Shown: positions 16,731 through 26,392, numbered from the stretch's first letter. The stretch is DNA of 42,433 nucleotides from Bacteroidales bacterium (GCA_024400545.1 JAKSMO010000018.1:1-42433); one strand, 5' to 3'. Numbers and translations: made by a program. The notes: generated by a model not told the origin, from the sequence alone.

Positions 16731-17918
16731 CTATAACGCTAATATCTTGAACTCCACTCTACGATTGTTTGCCCTACCCTCTTCAGTTTCATTTGTATCA
16801 ATCGGCAGGGATTTTCCGTAACCTTTTGAGCGTAATCTTTTTTCATCCACACCTTTCTTTACCAAATAGTCCAACACAGCTTTGGCTCTAGATTCTGACA
16901 ACCGCAGGTTATACGCGTCAGAACCTTTAGCATCGGTATGCCCACGAATCTCTATCTTCATCTCAGGGTAAGTCTCAAGTAGTGATATAAGTCTCATGAG
17001 TTCGAAATAGGACTGCTGAAGAATTGTACTTTTATCAAACTCAAAAAAGACATCCTTCATCACAAAAGTGCTCCCAACGCTAAACGCAGGCTGCTCAGGC
17101 GTCAGATAAACCGAATCCACGTTAGAATCATCCGTCACGGGAGGTTTACAATTCAAGCATTCCACACTAACATCATCCAGATAGTAATAGGCTCCGGGCA
17201 ATAACTTTGTTAAAGAATCCAGATCAGAAAACCCAGACAACTCCTGTGGATAAAAGTTTCCTATAGTGACAAACTGCTCACCACCCTCAGCAACATATAC
17301 ATCAGTAATTCTTTGCCACCCCTTCGTGTCAATCAGCGGAATATCAATAGGATTCATCACTTGAGGATGGAAGGTTGTTGCAATCACCTGCGAAATACCT
17401 TCGCCCAATTCTTGATATTCCTTATGCAGCAAAATACTACGGACCGTATCGCCTACACTCTCTTTGGTAAACAAAGCTCCAATCGTTGATACCGCCCCGG
17501 TTGATTCTTCCGACAAACTCACATAAAAAGTCACTCTCACACTATCTCCTTCATGCAATTTACGGCGCAAACGGGTCTGCAGGTATTCCCTATAATCATT
17601 CTTACTACAATAAATACCACAATAACCATCACCGTCATGGGGCATTTGTTTTCCTAATTTGTTGACCGGCACGCCACAATCCCTGCTCCCGCAAACATTA
17701 AAGTAGTCCGCGCTACCTTTTGTCGGCTGATACCATCCTTCAACATTAACCAAAATGCCGACAGCATCCACTCTTTTAGGACAATAACGATAGTCTTCAA
17801 ATGAACCATTATAAACAAGATTGACCCGAGTACTATCCTCCTCTTTTGCATTTTGTGCAAACAAAAGACATGAGGAGAATACTAACAATATAGCTAAAAA
17901 CAGACTATTCTTTTTCAT
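16731..17918 (-). CDS. OmpA-family protein with N-terminal sugar-binding-like domain
   Basis: A 395-residue exported protein with a signal peptide (MKKNSLFLAILLVFSSCLLF, then AQ). Residues 30-260 start with NLVYNGSFEDY and resemble the jellyroll, carbohydrate-binding-like modules seen in Bacteroidota gliding/adhesion proteins; I cannot name the family with confidence. Residues 285-395 are a canonical OmpA domain (VFFEFDKSTIL, IEIRGHTDAKGSDAYNLRLS, RLRSKGYGKSLPI, NNRRVEFKIL) that binds peptidoglycan. The start is set at 17918, not at the upstream ATG at 17933, because AAGGAGG precedes it at Shine-Dalgarno distance. It overlaps the glycosyltransferase 3' end by 14 bases. Confidence 0.9.
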   Translation of the reverse strand: MKKNSLFLAILLVFSSCLLFAQNAKEEDSTRVNLVYNGSFEDYRYCPKRVDAVGILVNVEGWYQPTKGSADYFNVCGSRDCGVPVNKLGKQMPHDGDGYCGIYCSKNDYREYLQTRLRRKLHEGDSVRVTFYVSLSEESTGAVSTIGALFTKESVGDTVRSILLHKEYQELGEGISQVIATTFHPQVMNPIDIPLIDTKGWQRITDVYVAEGGEQFVTIGNFYPQELSGFSDLDSLTKLLPGAYYYLDDVSVECLNCKPPVTDDSNVDSVYLTPEQPAFSVGSTFVMKDVFFEFDKSTILQQSYFELMRLISLLETYPEMKIEIRGHTDAKGSDAYNLRLSESRAKAVLDYLVKKGVDEKRLRSKGYGKSLPIDTNETEEGRANNRRVEFKILAL

Positions 17919-19053
17919 TGTTCCTCCTTGCATTTACCGTCTTCATCATGCTCTCCCACAATTTATTTGCAGTAATATCCCAACTGAATCTTTTACGTTG
18001 CTCACATCCTTTTGCAACTAGATTGGCACAAAAAAGCGGATCCTTTGCTATACGTCCCATCGCTGCAGCCATCGCCAAACTATCGGTTGGTTCAACCAAG
18101 ATTGCGGCACCGCCTGCCACTTCTGGCATAGATGTACAATTTGAAGTAATCACTGGCACTTCAGCATTGTAGGCTTCCAGGATGGGTATGCCAAATCCCT
18201 CAAACAACGACGGATAAACCAGAGCTATCGAAGATCCTAGCAGTTTGAATAGGTCTTCCTGCGGAGCTCTGCCAATAAAAACAACATCTTTTTGATACTT
18301 CATAGCATTATATTCCGCTTCCAATTCATCCTGCCACCAAACCCTGTTCCCCACCACAAGGAGTTTTATTCCCTCTTTATCAGTTGCCTTAAACCTATCA
18401 AAGGATTTCAACAAAGTGGACAGATTTTTTCTTTTTAATATAGTACCTATAAAAATAAAATATCTCGCACCTTGAGAAAAACGGGCTCTCGTCATTCTTT
18501 GTTCCTCCAATGAGAGCGGCCTATACCCTTCGTTTGCCCCATTATAAACAACGTCAACCTTATTTGGATCAATCTGGTACGTATCGACAATATCTTGTTT
18601 TGAATAAGTTGAAACTGTGGCTATGCGTGTACTACCTCCTGCAAATCTCCGCGAAAAATAATCCATATACATCTGATGCGAAGGTTTTAAATAGTCCTTG
18701 GCGTGTTCATAATTCAAATCGTGAAACACCGACAAAGTGGGAATACCTAAACGCAATGGGATATAACATTCTGGGGAAAAGAGAAAATCAATCTTATGCT
18801 TTTTCAACGCACACTTCATGCTTACTTCAAAATACAGAATCCACAATAGCGGATGCCTTGCTTGTGGACACAGCACTACTGGATGTACGTTTGAAGCGAA
18901 AAAAAATCTTGGGTCAGGCTTTCTATCAAAAAAGAAATAAAACTGGTGTTCCGGATGGGACACGACAATACGCGACAAAGTCTCGTATGTAAACCAGCCA
19001 ATGCCGTCCATTTTGCCATGCAACAACAGACGGGTATTCACACCAATTCTCAT
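17905..19053 (-). CDS. GT4-family glycosyltransferase (GT-B fold)
   Basis: A 382-residue glycosyltransferase. The C-terminal nucleotide-sugar domain has YFIFIGTILKRKNLSTLLKS and the E-x7-E motif in LFEGFGIPILEAYNAEVPVI, followed by SMPEVAGGAAILVEPTDS. The N-terminal acceptor domain begins MRIGVNTRLLLHGKMDGIGW. The closest general match is the mannosyl/rhamnosyltransferase group acting on lipopolysaccharide or capsule, but substrate cannot be told. It overlaps purN by 4 bases and the OmpA gene by 14, so the three genes form a tightly coupled operon. A purine gene, a glycosyltransferase and an OmpA protein have no obvious shared pathway. Confidence 0.92.
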   Translation of the reverse strand: MRIGVNTRLLLHGKMDGIGWFTYETLSRIVVSHPEHQFYFFFDRKPDPRFFFASNVHPVVLCPQARHPLLWILYFEVSMKCALKKHKIDFLFSPECYIPLRLGIPTLSVFHDLNYEHAKDYLKPSHQMYMDYFSRRFAGGSTRIATVSTYSKQDIVDTYQIDPNKVDVVYNGANEGYRPLSLEEQRMTRARFSQGARYFIFIGTILKRKNLSTLLKSFDRFKATDKEGIKLLVVGNRVWWQDELEAEYNAMKYQKDVVFIGRAPQEDLFKLLGSSIALVYPSLFEGFGIPILEAYNAEVPVITSNCTSMPEVAGGAAILVEPTDSLAMAAAMGRIAKDPLFCANLVAKGCEQRKRFSWDITANKLWESMMKTVNARRNNEKE

Positions 19054-19616
19054 CCTAATAAAGTTTTCGCTATTACCTGAGGGAAATACTCATACTCTAA
19101 TTCATGCACTTTAGCGGCCAACGAATCCGGAGTTTCATCGGGTGCAAGAGCACATTTGGCCTGGAATAAAACCTGGCCTTTATCATAGTGATCATCTACC
19201 AAATGGATGGTTATTCCGCTCTCTTTCTCGCAATTAGCAACCACTGCCTCATGAACATGACGACCATACATGCCTTTTCCGCCATAGTTTGGCAGCAAAG
19301 CCGGATGGATATTGATAATATGTTGCGGAAAATCTTCCAACAAATCGCCCGGCACCAGCCACAAAAATCCTGCCAAGACAATCCAGTCAATCTGATGATC
19401 CTTCAAAAACAATCTCACGCTTCCATTCTCATAAAAGTCTTTTCGTCCAAAATAGCGAGCCTCAACACCCAACATTTTCGCACGTTCGGCCACAAAAGCA
19501 TCCTTTACATTATATATAACACACTCAACTTTCACTTGTGTATTTTCGGCAAAATATTCTATAATTCGCTGGGCATTAGAGCCGTTTCCAGAAGCAAATA
19601 TCGCAATTCTAATCAT
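19050..19616 (-). CDS. purN: Phosphoribosylglycinamide formyltransferase (GART)
   Basis: PurN transfers a formyl group from 10-formyltetrahydrofolate to GAR in purine synthesis. The 188-residue protein has the N-terminal phosphate-binding FASGNGSNAQ, the catalytic triad N102 and H104 (INIHPALLP) and D145 (HYDKGQVLF), and the GITIHLVDDHYD strand. The frame ends in ATGA overlapping the glycosyltransferase start. The upstream 296 bases are AT-rich and shared with acpP on the other strand. Confidence 0.95.
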   Translation of the reverse strand: MIRIAIFASGNGSNAQRIIEYFAENTQVKVECVIYNVKDAFVAERAKMLGVEARYFGRKDFYENGSVRLFLKDHQIDWIVLAGFLWLVPGDLLEDFPQHIINIHPALLPNYGGKGMYGRHVHEAVVANCEKESGITIHLVDDHYDKGQVLFQAKCALAPDETPDSLAAKVHELEYEYFPQVIAKTLLG

Positions 19617-19851
19617 AATATAAAAATTGTCAATAAATAACGCTAAATTGCTCTATTTGTTGTATTTCCAATAAATTTAACATTTCGCATGCTAAAAAAG
19701 GACTCATTTTAACAAAATCAGAGAAAAAAAACTTCAATTTGCACAAGAAAAAATACGAAAACGAAATAAAAAACGACAAGAATATTAATCCACTATTGTT
19801 TGTTTTTCAAACATATAGCAAAAAACATGAAAAGAAAAATAGTTAAAAATT

Positions 19852-19882
19852 GTGTTTATATGGTTTTTTTTTCGTTTCTTTG
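19852..19882 (+). promoter_or_regulatory. Candidate acpP promoter
   Basis: TTTCTTTG (19875-19882) resembles the -7 box with one mismatch, and TTG ends at 19852, 22 bases upstream. The acpP start codon follows 30 bases later. The spacing is slightly long, so the call is tentative. Confidence 0.4.
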
Positions 19883-19912
19883 CACTTTGTTAAACTTTAA
19901 AATTTGAATAAA

Positions 19913-20149
19913 ATGTCTGAAATTGAAAGCAAAGTAAAAGCTATCATCGTTGATAAGCTCGGCGTTGACGAAAAAGACGTCAACTTGGAAGCAAGTTTCA
20001 CCACTGACCTCGGCGCAGATTCCTTGGACACTGTTGAACTTATCATGGAACTTGAGAAAGAATTTGACGTTCAGATTCCCGATGAGGAAGCTGAGAAGAT
20101 CGCCACCGTTGGCGACGCTGTTTCTTTCATCGAAAATCACCAGAAATAA
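19913..20149 (+). CDS. acpP: Acyl carrier protein
   Basis: A 78-residue acidic carrier protein for fatty acid synthesis. The phosphopantetheine attachment serine is S37 in [17 protein letters not shown]. The ATG at 19913 gives the family-typical N-terminus [20 protein letters not shown]; an alternative TTG at 19904 would only add three residues. fabF follows after 21 bases, the usual acpP-fabF-rnc arrangement. Confidence 0.98.
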   Translation: MSEIESKVKAIIVDKLGVDEKDVNLEASFTTDLGADSLDTVELIMELEKEFDVQIPDEEAEKIATVGDAVSFIENHQK

Positions 20150-20170
20150 ATCAATTTCTGTTACAACCCG

Positions 20171-21415
20171 ATGAATCTGAAACGAGTTGTAGTAACAGGT
20201 CTCGGCACACTTACTCCTATTGGCAATAATGTCGCTCAATTTTGGGATTCATTATTGAAAGGAGTAAGTGGAGCTGGTCCTATTACACATTTCGATGCAT
20301 CCAACTATAAATGCCGCATTGCTGCCGAAATAAAAGGATTCGACCCTTGCGAGCATTTCGACCGCAAAGAGGCACGAAAACTCGATCCCTTTACCCAATA
20401 TGGGATGGTAGTAGTCGATGAAGCCATTCGAGATGCAGGTCTCGACAAAGAAGCTATCAACCCCGACCGAGTCGGAGTTATTTTTGGCACCGGTATGGGT
20501 GGTGTTGAATCTTTCCAGTCTGAGATAGTTTCATTTGCCAATTCTAACCAGGTTCCTCGTTTCAGTCCATTCTTCATTACCAAAACAATTGGTGACATCT
20601 GCGCAGGTCAGATTTCTATCAAATATGGCTTCCGTGGTCCCAATTATTCCACTTCTGCAGCATGTGCAAGTGCTCCCATGGCCATCAACGATGCCTTCAT
20701 GTATCTTCGCTTAGGCAAAGCTGATGTTATGATTACTGGTGGTAGCGAAGCTGCTGTTGTGCCTTGTGGAATTGGCGGCTTTTCTTGTATGCAGGCCCTC
20801 TCCACTCGCAACGACGATCCTTCTACAGCATCGCGTCCCTTTGATAAGGATCGCGACGGTTTCGTCTTAGGCGAAGGTGCTGGTGCACTAGTACTTGAAG
20901 AACTTGAGCATGCAAAAGCTAGAGGTGCGAAGATTTATGCCGAACTTACGGGTTGTGGCCTTAGCGCCGATGCTTATCACATCGCAGCCTCACACCCTGA
21001 AGGTCTTGGTGCCATGAACGCAATGCGTTTAGCTGTAGAAGATTCAGGGATGCAATTGACAGATGTTGATCACATCAACACTCATGGTACATCCACCCCC
21101 ATCGGCGATATTTCCGAACCCAAAGCAGTTGTAAGCCTGTTTGGTGAACATGCCAACAAAATCACGCTCAATTCCACCAAATCAATGACCGGACACCTGT
21201 TAGGTGCAGCTGGTGCTATTGAGGCTGTTGCTACCATTATGGCCATTAAAAACGATATTGTGCCGCCAACAATTAATCACTTCACCGACGACCCCAATAT
21301 CGCCCCTCTTGATTTTTCATTCAACAAGCCCACCCACCGTCGAGTAGATTTCGCCTTGAGTAATGCCTTCGGTTTTGGCGGACACAATGCTTGTCTAGCC
21401 TTCCGTAAATATTAA
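20171..21415 (+). CDS. fabF: 3-oxoacyl-ACP synthase II (KASII)
   Basis: The elongating condensing enzyme of fatty acid synthesis. The 414-residue protein carries the Cys-His-His triad: C165 in TSAACASAPMAI, H305 in NTHGTSTPIGD and H342 in STKSMTGHLLGAAGAIEA, with the conserved Lys K337. It begins MNLKRVVVTGLGTLTPIGNN as usual for FabF. It is 3 bases upstream of rnc. Confidence 0.98.
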   Translation: MNLKRVVVTGLGTLTPIGNNVAQFWDSLLKGVSGAGPITHFDASNYKCRIAAEIKGFDPCEHFDRKEARKLDPFTQYGMVVVDEAIRDAGLDKEAINPDRVGVIFGTGMGGVESFQSEIVSFANSNQVPRFSPFFITKTIGDICAGQISIKYGFRGPNYSTSAACASAPMAINDAFMYLRLGKADVMITGGSEAAVVPCGIGGFSCMQALSTRNDDPSTASRPFDKDRDGFVLGEGAGALVLEELEHAKARGAKIYAELTGCGLSADAYHIAASHPEGLGAMNAMRLAVEDSGMQLTDVDHINTHGTSTPIGDISEPKAVVSLFGEHANKITLNSTKSMTGHLLGAAGAIEAVATIMAIKNDIVPPTINHFTDDPNIAPLDFSFNKPTHRRVDFALSNAFGFGGHNACLAFRKY

Positions 21416-21418
21416 TTC

Positions 21419-22171
21419 ATGCTGAGCTTTCGTCGATATAAAGGGGAAAATAAGGATTTCTATCTTTTCTTTAAGAACGTACTGGGATTCACTCCTCGCA
21501 ATACTCAATTGTATCAGATTGCCTTTATTCACAAGTCCAAATCTGTCGATCTCGGACAAGGATGGCGTGTCAACAATGAGCGATTGGAGTATCTGGGCGA
21601 CGCTGTCTTAAGTGCTGTAGTTGCCGAATTCCTATACAAAAAATATCCTCATCAGGGCGAAGGATTCCTTACCGAGATGCGCTCGAAACTTGTCAGCCGA
21701 GCCAATCTCAACAAACTTGCTCAGAAAATCGGTCTTTCCCAGCTAATCCAATACAACCGCGAATCGCAAGGAGTGTTCAAATCCATTGATGGCGATGCTT
21801 TCGAGGCTCTCGTCGGTGCTATTTATCTTGAAAAGGGATACCGCTTTACCCGCCGCATCATCATCAAAAAGATTATGACAACCTACCTTGATGTTGATGC
21901 TATGGCTCATACCGATTGGAATTTCAAGAGCAAACTCATCGACTGGGGTCAAAAGAATCATAAAAAGATTAGTTTTGAGGTTGAAAAAGTAACCTTCCAC
22001 GGCAAAGAGAGTCGCCGCCAATACGATGTTCGCGTAAAGATTGACACCGACCCTGCTGAACACGCTATCGAATACTCCATCAAGGCCGCCGAACAGCTTG
22101 CTGCTGAAAAAACCTATAAAAAGCTACAGGAACAGGGTATCATCCCACCCCATACCGATGATATTCGGTAG
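21419..22171 (+). CDS. rnc: Ribonuclease III
   Basis: RNase III cuts double-stranded RNA, maturing rRNA and controlling mRNAs. The 250-residue protein has the signature NERLEYLGDAV (53-63), the second metal site D126/E129 in GDAFEALVGAIYLEKG, and a C-terminal dsRNA-binding domain (about 170-240; FKSKLIDWGQKNHKKISFEV, then AAEQLAAEKTYKKLQEQG). The acpP-fabF-rnc operon is widely conserved. Confidence 0.97.
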   Translation: MLSFRRYKGENKDFYLFFKNVLGFTPRNTQLYQIAFIHKSKSVDLGQGWRVNNERLEYLGDAVLSAVVAEFLYKKYPHQGEGFLTEMRSKLVSRANLNKLAQKIGLSQLIQYNRESQGVFKSIDGDAFEALVGAIYLEKGYRFTRRIIIKKIMTTYLDVDAMAHTDWNFKSKLIDWGQKNHKKISFEVEKVTFHGKESRRQYDVRVKIDTDPAEHAIEYSIKAAEQLAAEKTYKKLQEQGIIPPHTDDIR

Positions 22172-22184
22172 TTTATTTATCCTC

Positions 22185-24284
22185 TTACCATTTCCATCTT
22201 AACTGAATGCGCCACTGCTGTCGGTGATTCGCATCTATTAAGTCGTTTCCCGAACCAAATGTGTCTCTATCAGAGTATATAGTGACGCCATACTTAAATC
22301 CGATATTCCAATTCTTGCTAATATCGTATCGGACCACCAGGTAGCCCCTATACCCTTCATTCTGATAAACATTGCTATTATATTGATAAATAAAATCGCT
22401 CTCCACCGTATATAATCTTGCCTCGTAATCATCTACATCAAACCAAGCCACACGAGCTGCCAGTGTAAGCGGAACCCTCTTTGGTTCGTACATCAAATCC
22501 TGATAGAACAAAAAGCCACTGCTCGCCATCGTCATGTCGCCATAATAGCAGGCATAGGCCACACGGCTCACCAATCGCCACGATCCTTTACAGTACTCTA
22601 TATCCCCTTGTATCTGATGCCTGTAGGTCTGCTCCAGCTGATACACCCCGTCCACCAATGTAGTTGGTATCACATTCCTACCCTTGTCCTTATATCGATA
22701 ACGCAAATTAATCGTCAATCCATCTACTTGTCTGAAAGGCTTCGACAACATAGCCCTAAACTCTTTCCCCCTACTCGGTCCATAGATCAGATATTTCTCA
22801 TGAGGGAAATAGAAGAAATCCGCCATTGCTGTAGCCGTCATCCCCCATGGAAGTCGGCCTTGATAATATAACGCTGCGCCCATTTCATTCTGAGGCTCAC
22901 CTCCTTGTCCCAACGCCGACGAATGAAAAGAATGGTAAGTCGGCGAATAATAACGCAACTGACCGCTTAGCTTATGTCCTGTGCCTAAAGCAAGCTCACT
23001 TCCCAATATGGAAGCTTGCGCGTAATTTTTCGACAAACTATCCAACCCGTCATTTACACATAATGCCGTTTCGCCAAACAAAAGCCAACCCCCTTTTCTA
23101 TACATAAAGTCAACCCCAAGATTGGTATTCCTATCTCCTTGAAAATAATTATCGTTATAAACCGTCTTGGCCGGAATAATTGCCTTGTCAAACCAAGTAT
23201 GCACACCTGTAAAACCCACCTTCACATTCGTACTTCCATACTGCAGATGTCCTCCCGCCAACTGTTCCACCAGCTGATTCTTCTTGGCAAGCTCTGTTTG
23301 TGTGCGGAAATAGCCCGAATTGTAAATACTCTGCACCCAGTTTATTGAGCTATCCTTGTCTGCTCCTCTAGGCAATGTGGCAGCCCTATTCACATACGAG
23401 TAAAACACCGATAAATCCCAATGCCTATCCAAGGCCAATGTCGTGGCTCCCCCTTGAAGGTATCCGTATTCTGAAAATGCGCCACTAGGTCTTATCCCCT
23501 GACCATATTTGCCAATATTGGCTCCTATCGAGCTTCGCGCACCCATGCCCGACCACAATGCCAACCCTTGTCCAAACTGCAGATGATACTGGCCCACCAT
23601 CAATCTCTTCACCCTAAAGCCTCTCGAACCACTACCCCATCCTATATCATTAATCATCAAACTAAATCCGTAAAAGTCAAAACCCTGTTTCTTACTGCCG
23701 GAGAATAATGCCTCGCCAGGATCTTTATCGCCTGACACTTGCAATTGTATTTTATCCTTATACTTATAATAATACCTCCACATCATGCGCAGATTGTCGC
23801 CCTCGTAGATATCCTCGCTATAGCCTTTCGCCTGCTCCACTGTTCCCCCTACGCCAGCCACCAGATTACTACTGCCTCTAGTCACTAGGTCCTTCAGCGT
23901 TATCTTTGTTTCCTTCTGTGCTATGCTACAATCCACCAACGGGCGCAGCAGCTCAATTGTCAGGGTATCAAATCCATTCACACCATGCAGCTCATCCACA
24001 CTAACCAATGGCCCAAACAATACAATATACGTTCTAAGACAGTCTCGCTGATAATCACTTACAAATGGAAACACACGCAACCCCGATACTGTGTCGTTCA
24101 CGCTCACACGATTAATGCTATATTCTCCAAACACAGCCACCAAATCCTCCACAATTTCATCCTCTCCATCTTCCGACAACTGTTCCAGATAAACCCTCCA
24201 CACATACGGCAATACCTCTTGAGCCTTGCCAAAAAATGGCACAAGCATCATCATTATCAATATAGCCCATCCTCTTTTTCTCAT
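22185..24284 (-). CDS. Helix-hairpin-helix domain outer-membrane beta-barrel protein
   Basis: A 699-residue exported protein. After the signal peptide (MRKRGWAILIMMMLVPFFGK, then AQ) comes a region with helix-hairpin-helix-like elements (about 60-120; VDELHGVNGFDTLTIELLRP). From residue 150 on there are many short beta strands of alternating aromatic residues ending in WRIQLRWKW, the outer-membrane-barrel pattern. Family members are widespread in Bacteroidota and often annotated HhH-domain proteins; a role in DNA uptake or export has been suggested for the HhH part but I cannot confirm it. It overlaps the upstream nuclease-fold gene by 4 bases and converges on rnc 13 bases away. Confidence 0.85.
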   Translation of the reverse strand: MRKRGWAILIMMMLVPFFGKAQEVLPYVWRVYLEQLSEDGEDEIVEDLVAVFGEYSINRVSVNDTVSGLRVFPFVSDYQRDCLRTYIVLFGPLVSVDELHGVNGFDTLTIELLRPLVDCSIAQKETKITLKDLVTRGSSNLVAGVGGTVEQAKGYSEDIYEGDNLRMMWRYYYKYKDKIQLQVSGDKDPGEALFSGSKKQGFDFYGFSLMINDIGWGSGSRGFRVKRLMVGQYHLQFGQGLALWSGMGARSSIGANIGKYGQGIRPSGAFSEYGYLQGGATTLALDRHWDLSVFYSYVNRAATLPRGADKDSSINWVQSIYNSGYFRTQTELAKKNQLVEQLAGGHLQYGSTNVKVGFTGVHTWFDKAIIPAKTVYNDNYFQGDRNTNLGVDFMYRKGGWLLFGETALCVNDGLDSLSKNYAQASILGSELALGTGHKLSGQLRYYSPTYHSFHSSALGQGGEPQNEMGAALYYQGRLPWGMTATAMADFFYFPHEKYLIYGPSRGKEFRAMLSKPFRQVDGLTINLRYRYKDKGRNVIPTTLVDGVYQLEQTYRHQIQGDIEYCKGSWRLVSRVAYACYYGDMTMASSGFLFYQDLMYEPKRVPLTLAARVAWFDVDDYEARLYTVESDFIYQYNSNVYQNEGYRGYLVVRYDISKNWNIGFKYGVTIYSDRDTFGSGNDLIDANHRQQWRIQLRWKW

Positions 24285-25246
24285 GGCAATGTAACTATTA
24301 TTGGCAAATGGTCGCTGTAGCCGCCCTGGTACCGCATACCCAAATATGTTCTAAACAATTTCTTGCCCAAATATTTCTGATCGTCTATCAGCATAAAATC
24401 GGGGGCAAAAACCTCAAATTCCAAATCCCAATTGCAAATCATCTGATCAATACACGACCAGGCGTCATGATACTTGTAACTTCCCACTCCTTCTGGCACT
24501 TGATATGTCAGATTATAAAAGCCCAGTGCATTCTCACAACCTCCGCCAAAACCCAAACCCTTGTACACGGCCTCTTCGTCAGAGCTGGCATTCAAATCTC
24601 CCATGGCCAGCACCAAAGCCCCCTCTGCACAATTCCTCACACTATCCATTGTCTGCATCAGCTTTTGGGCTATCTGCAAACGATGCCTGTCGGCCGCAAC
24701 TCCCCCTAATTTCGAGGGCCAGTGGTTCACAAACAAATAGCACGTATCCCATTTTTCGCTACACTTAATCATGCCATGCACCATGAGAATATCACGGGTA
24801 TAAAAATCCTCTGCCGAATCCGAAACGCATATTGCTTTCGACGATAATACTTTAAACTGGTCTTTCCTATATATCATCGCGCAATCCACCCCTCTCCTAT
24901 CCGGCGATTCATAGTGCACCCATTCGTAGCCCATCTTTCGCAGAGGAGTGTCTTTGCACAAATCTGCCAACACCCTGTCGTTCTCCACCTCGGCCATGCC
25001 CAACACTGCGGGCCATCCCATTGCCGCCACCACCTTAAAAATCTTATTCCGCTTATCTTCATATCGCTTTATGGTCCAATGGTTCTCGCCCCAAGGGGTA
25101 AAAGCCTCGTCCGATTTCAGCGTGTCGTGTCGGGTATCAAACAAGTTCTCCACATTCCAAAACGCTATACGCCTCCTTGTGTCGGCCTGACTCCAGCCCT
25201 CACAACACAATATAGCCAGTGCAAGCAATAGCGCAAACTTTTTCAT
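24281..25246 (-). CDS. Secreted endonuclease/exonuclease/phosphatase-family protein
   Basis: A 321-residue EEP-fold hydrolase (nuclease or phosphodiesterase). After a signal peptide (MKKFALLLALAILCCEGWSQ) the family motifs follow: the catalytic N/E in AFWNVENLFDT, E in LGMAEVEND, YLFVNHWPSK, the Asp/Asn pair in AMGDLNASSDEEAV, and the terminal SDH in GGYSDHLPIIVTL. All metal- and substrate-contacting residues of the fold appear intact. The coupling to a helix-hairpin-helix outer-membrane protein suggests that the pair acts on extracellular or periplasmic DNA, but this is inference. Confidence 0.9.
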   Translation of the reverse strand: MKKFALLLALAILCCEGWSQADTRRRIAFWNVENLFDTRHDTLKSDEAFTPWGENHWTIKRYEDKRNKIFKVVAAMGWPAVLGMAEVENDRVLADLCKDTPLRKMGYEWVHYESPDRRGVDCAMIYRKDQFKVLSSKAICVSDSAEDFYTRDILMVHGMIKCSEKWDTCYLFVNHWPSKLGGVAADRHRLQIAQKLMQTMDSVRNCAEGALVLAMGDLNASSDEEAVYKGLGFGGGCENALGFYNLTYQVPEGVGSYKYHDAWSCIDQMICNWDLEFEVFAPDFMLIDDQKYLGKKLFRTYLGMRYQGGYSDHLPIIVTLP

Positions 25247-25250
25247 AATG

Positions 25251-25296
25251 CAAAGATACGAATATTATTCCATTTCAAAATAATATCGTATCTTTG
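25251..25296. promoter_or_regulatory. Back-to-back divergent promoters forming an imperfect palindrome
   Basis: TATCTTTG occurs on the minus strand at 25251-25258 (nuclease gene) and on the plus strand at 25289-25296 (EamA gene). The intervening DNA makes a near-perfect inverted repeat (GATACGAATATTATT against AATAATATCGTATC, one base gap). The arrangement allows shared control. Confidence 0.65.
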
Positions 25297-25362
25297 CATC
25301 CCTATTCTCCAACAGGAATTCGAACACATCTTACTGAATAACAAATAAGAGCAGCACCACTG

Positions 25363-26298
25363 ATGGCCGACACAAATATAAAAAAAGCATTCGCCAAACT
25401 CCACCTAGCCGTACTTATCGCAGGCGGAACAGGACTTTTCGGCCGTCTAGTTTCTGTGGGCGAACTGCCGCTGGTCTGCATTCGCGTAGTCCTTGCCGCA
25501 ATAATGCTCACACTACTCCTTGGCTTCCAGCACCGCCTAAAAAAACTGACATGGCACAACCTCTGGCGTATCATGGGTTGCGGCATCCTTCTCTCTATTC
25601 ACTGGGTCTTTTACTACGGCAGCATCAAAGCCGCAAATATCTCTATCGGAGCCATTTGCTTTGCCCTGGTCGGATTTCTCACTGCCATCATCGAACCTAT
25701 GATCGACCACCGCAGTCCTCGATGGAAAGAGCTCTTCCTGGGCATACTCACCGTAATTGGCATCGGCCTTATTTTCGGCCTCGACGCCCGCTACCGCCTA
25801 GGTATCGGTCTCGGCGTCATTTCTTCACTCATCTACACATTTTTCAGCATCTACAGCAAACGTGTCCAAGCCTCTTCCGGCGAATCCAGCAGCACCATGC
25901 TGCTCTACGAAATGATTGGTGGTGCCATCATACTCATCATAGCTACACCATTCTACGCCAAACTGTTCCCCAACGTTGGCATCATCCCCACCGCCACCGA
26001 CTGGCTCTATCTCATCCTCTTCTCCTCAGTGTTCACCATCGCACCTTTCCTTCTGCAACTTCAAGCTTTGCGCCACATCTCAGCCTTTTCGGTCAACCTC
26101 ACTTACAATCTCGAGCCTGTCTATACCATCCTCCTTGCCATGATTCTTTTTGGCGAAGCCACCGAGCTTAATATGTCTTTCTATATAGGCATATTACTGA
26201 TTATAAGCTCCGTCGCACTACAGATTATCGATAGTATCAAAAGTCAAAATAAAAATCAACCGGCTAGCACAACCCAATCCGCAAAAGAAAGAAACTAA
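25363..26298 (+). CDS. EamA/DMT-family transporter
   Basis: A 311-residue integral membrane protein with ten predicted helices in two EamA repeats (about 12-135 and 150-290). GTGLFGRLVSVGELPLVCIR and SVFTIAPFLLQLQALRHISA are typical of the family, followed by FSVNLTYNLEPVYTILLAMI in the second repeat. Family members export metabolites or amino acids; the substrate here is unknown. The C-terminal tail is Ser/Gln/Lys-rich. A strong hairpin follows. Confidence 0.9.
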   Translation: MADTNIKKAFAKLHLAVLIAGGTGLFGRLVSVGELPLVCIRVVLAAIMLTLLLGFQHRLKKLTWHNLWRIMGCGILLSIHWVFYYGSIKAANISIGAICFALVGFLTAIIEPMIDHRSPRWKELFLGILTVIGIGLIFGLDARYRLGIGLGVISSLIYTFFSIYSKRVQASSGESSSTMLLYEMIGGAIILIIATPFYAKLFPNVGIIPTATDWLYLILFSSVFTIAPFLLQLQALRHISAFSVNLTYNLEPVYTILLAMILFGEATELNMSFYIGILLIISSVALQIIDSIKSQNKNQPASTTQSAKERN

Positions 26299-26336
26299 CA
26301 ATCTCCAACGCTGATTTTCTCGTATTAATAGCAATA

Positions 26337-26374
26337 TGCAAAAAGGAACCAATAAATGTTGGTTCCTTTTTGCA
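26337..26374. terminator. Bidirectional terminator between EamA and phosphohexomutase
   Basis: TGCAAAAAGGAACCAA pairs with TTGGTTCCTTTTTGCA, a 16-bp perfect stem with a 6-base loop and U-tracts for both strands. Confidence 0.9.
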
Positions 26375-26392
26375 AAATTAATTCATATCATC

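Noticed and set aside
18510-18992. A 160-codon plus-strand frame inside the glycosyltransferase gene
   Set aside because: No motif or start signal; the minus-strand gene has the E-x7-E motif and operon overlaps.
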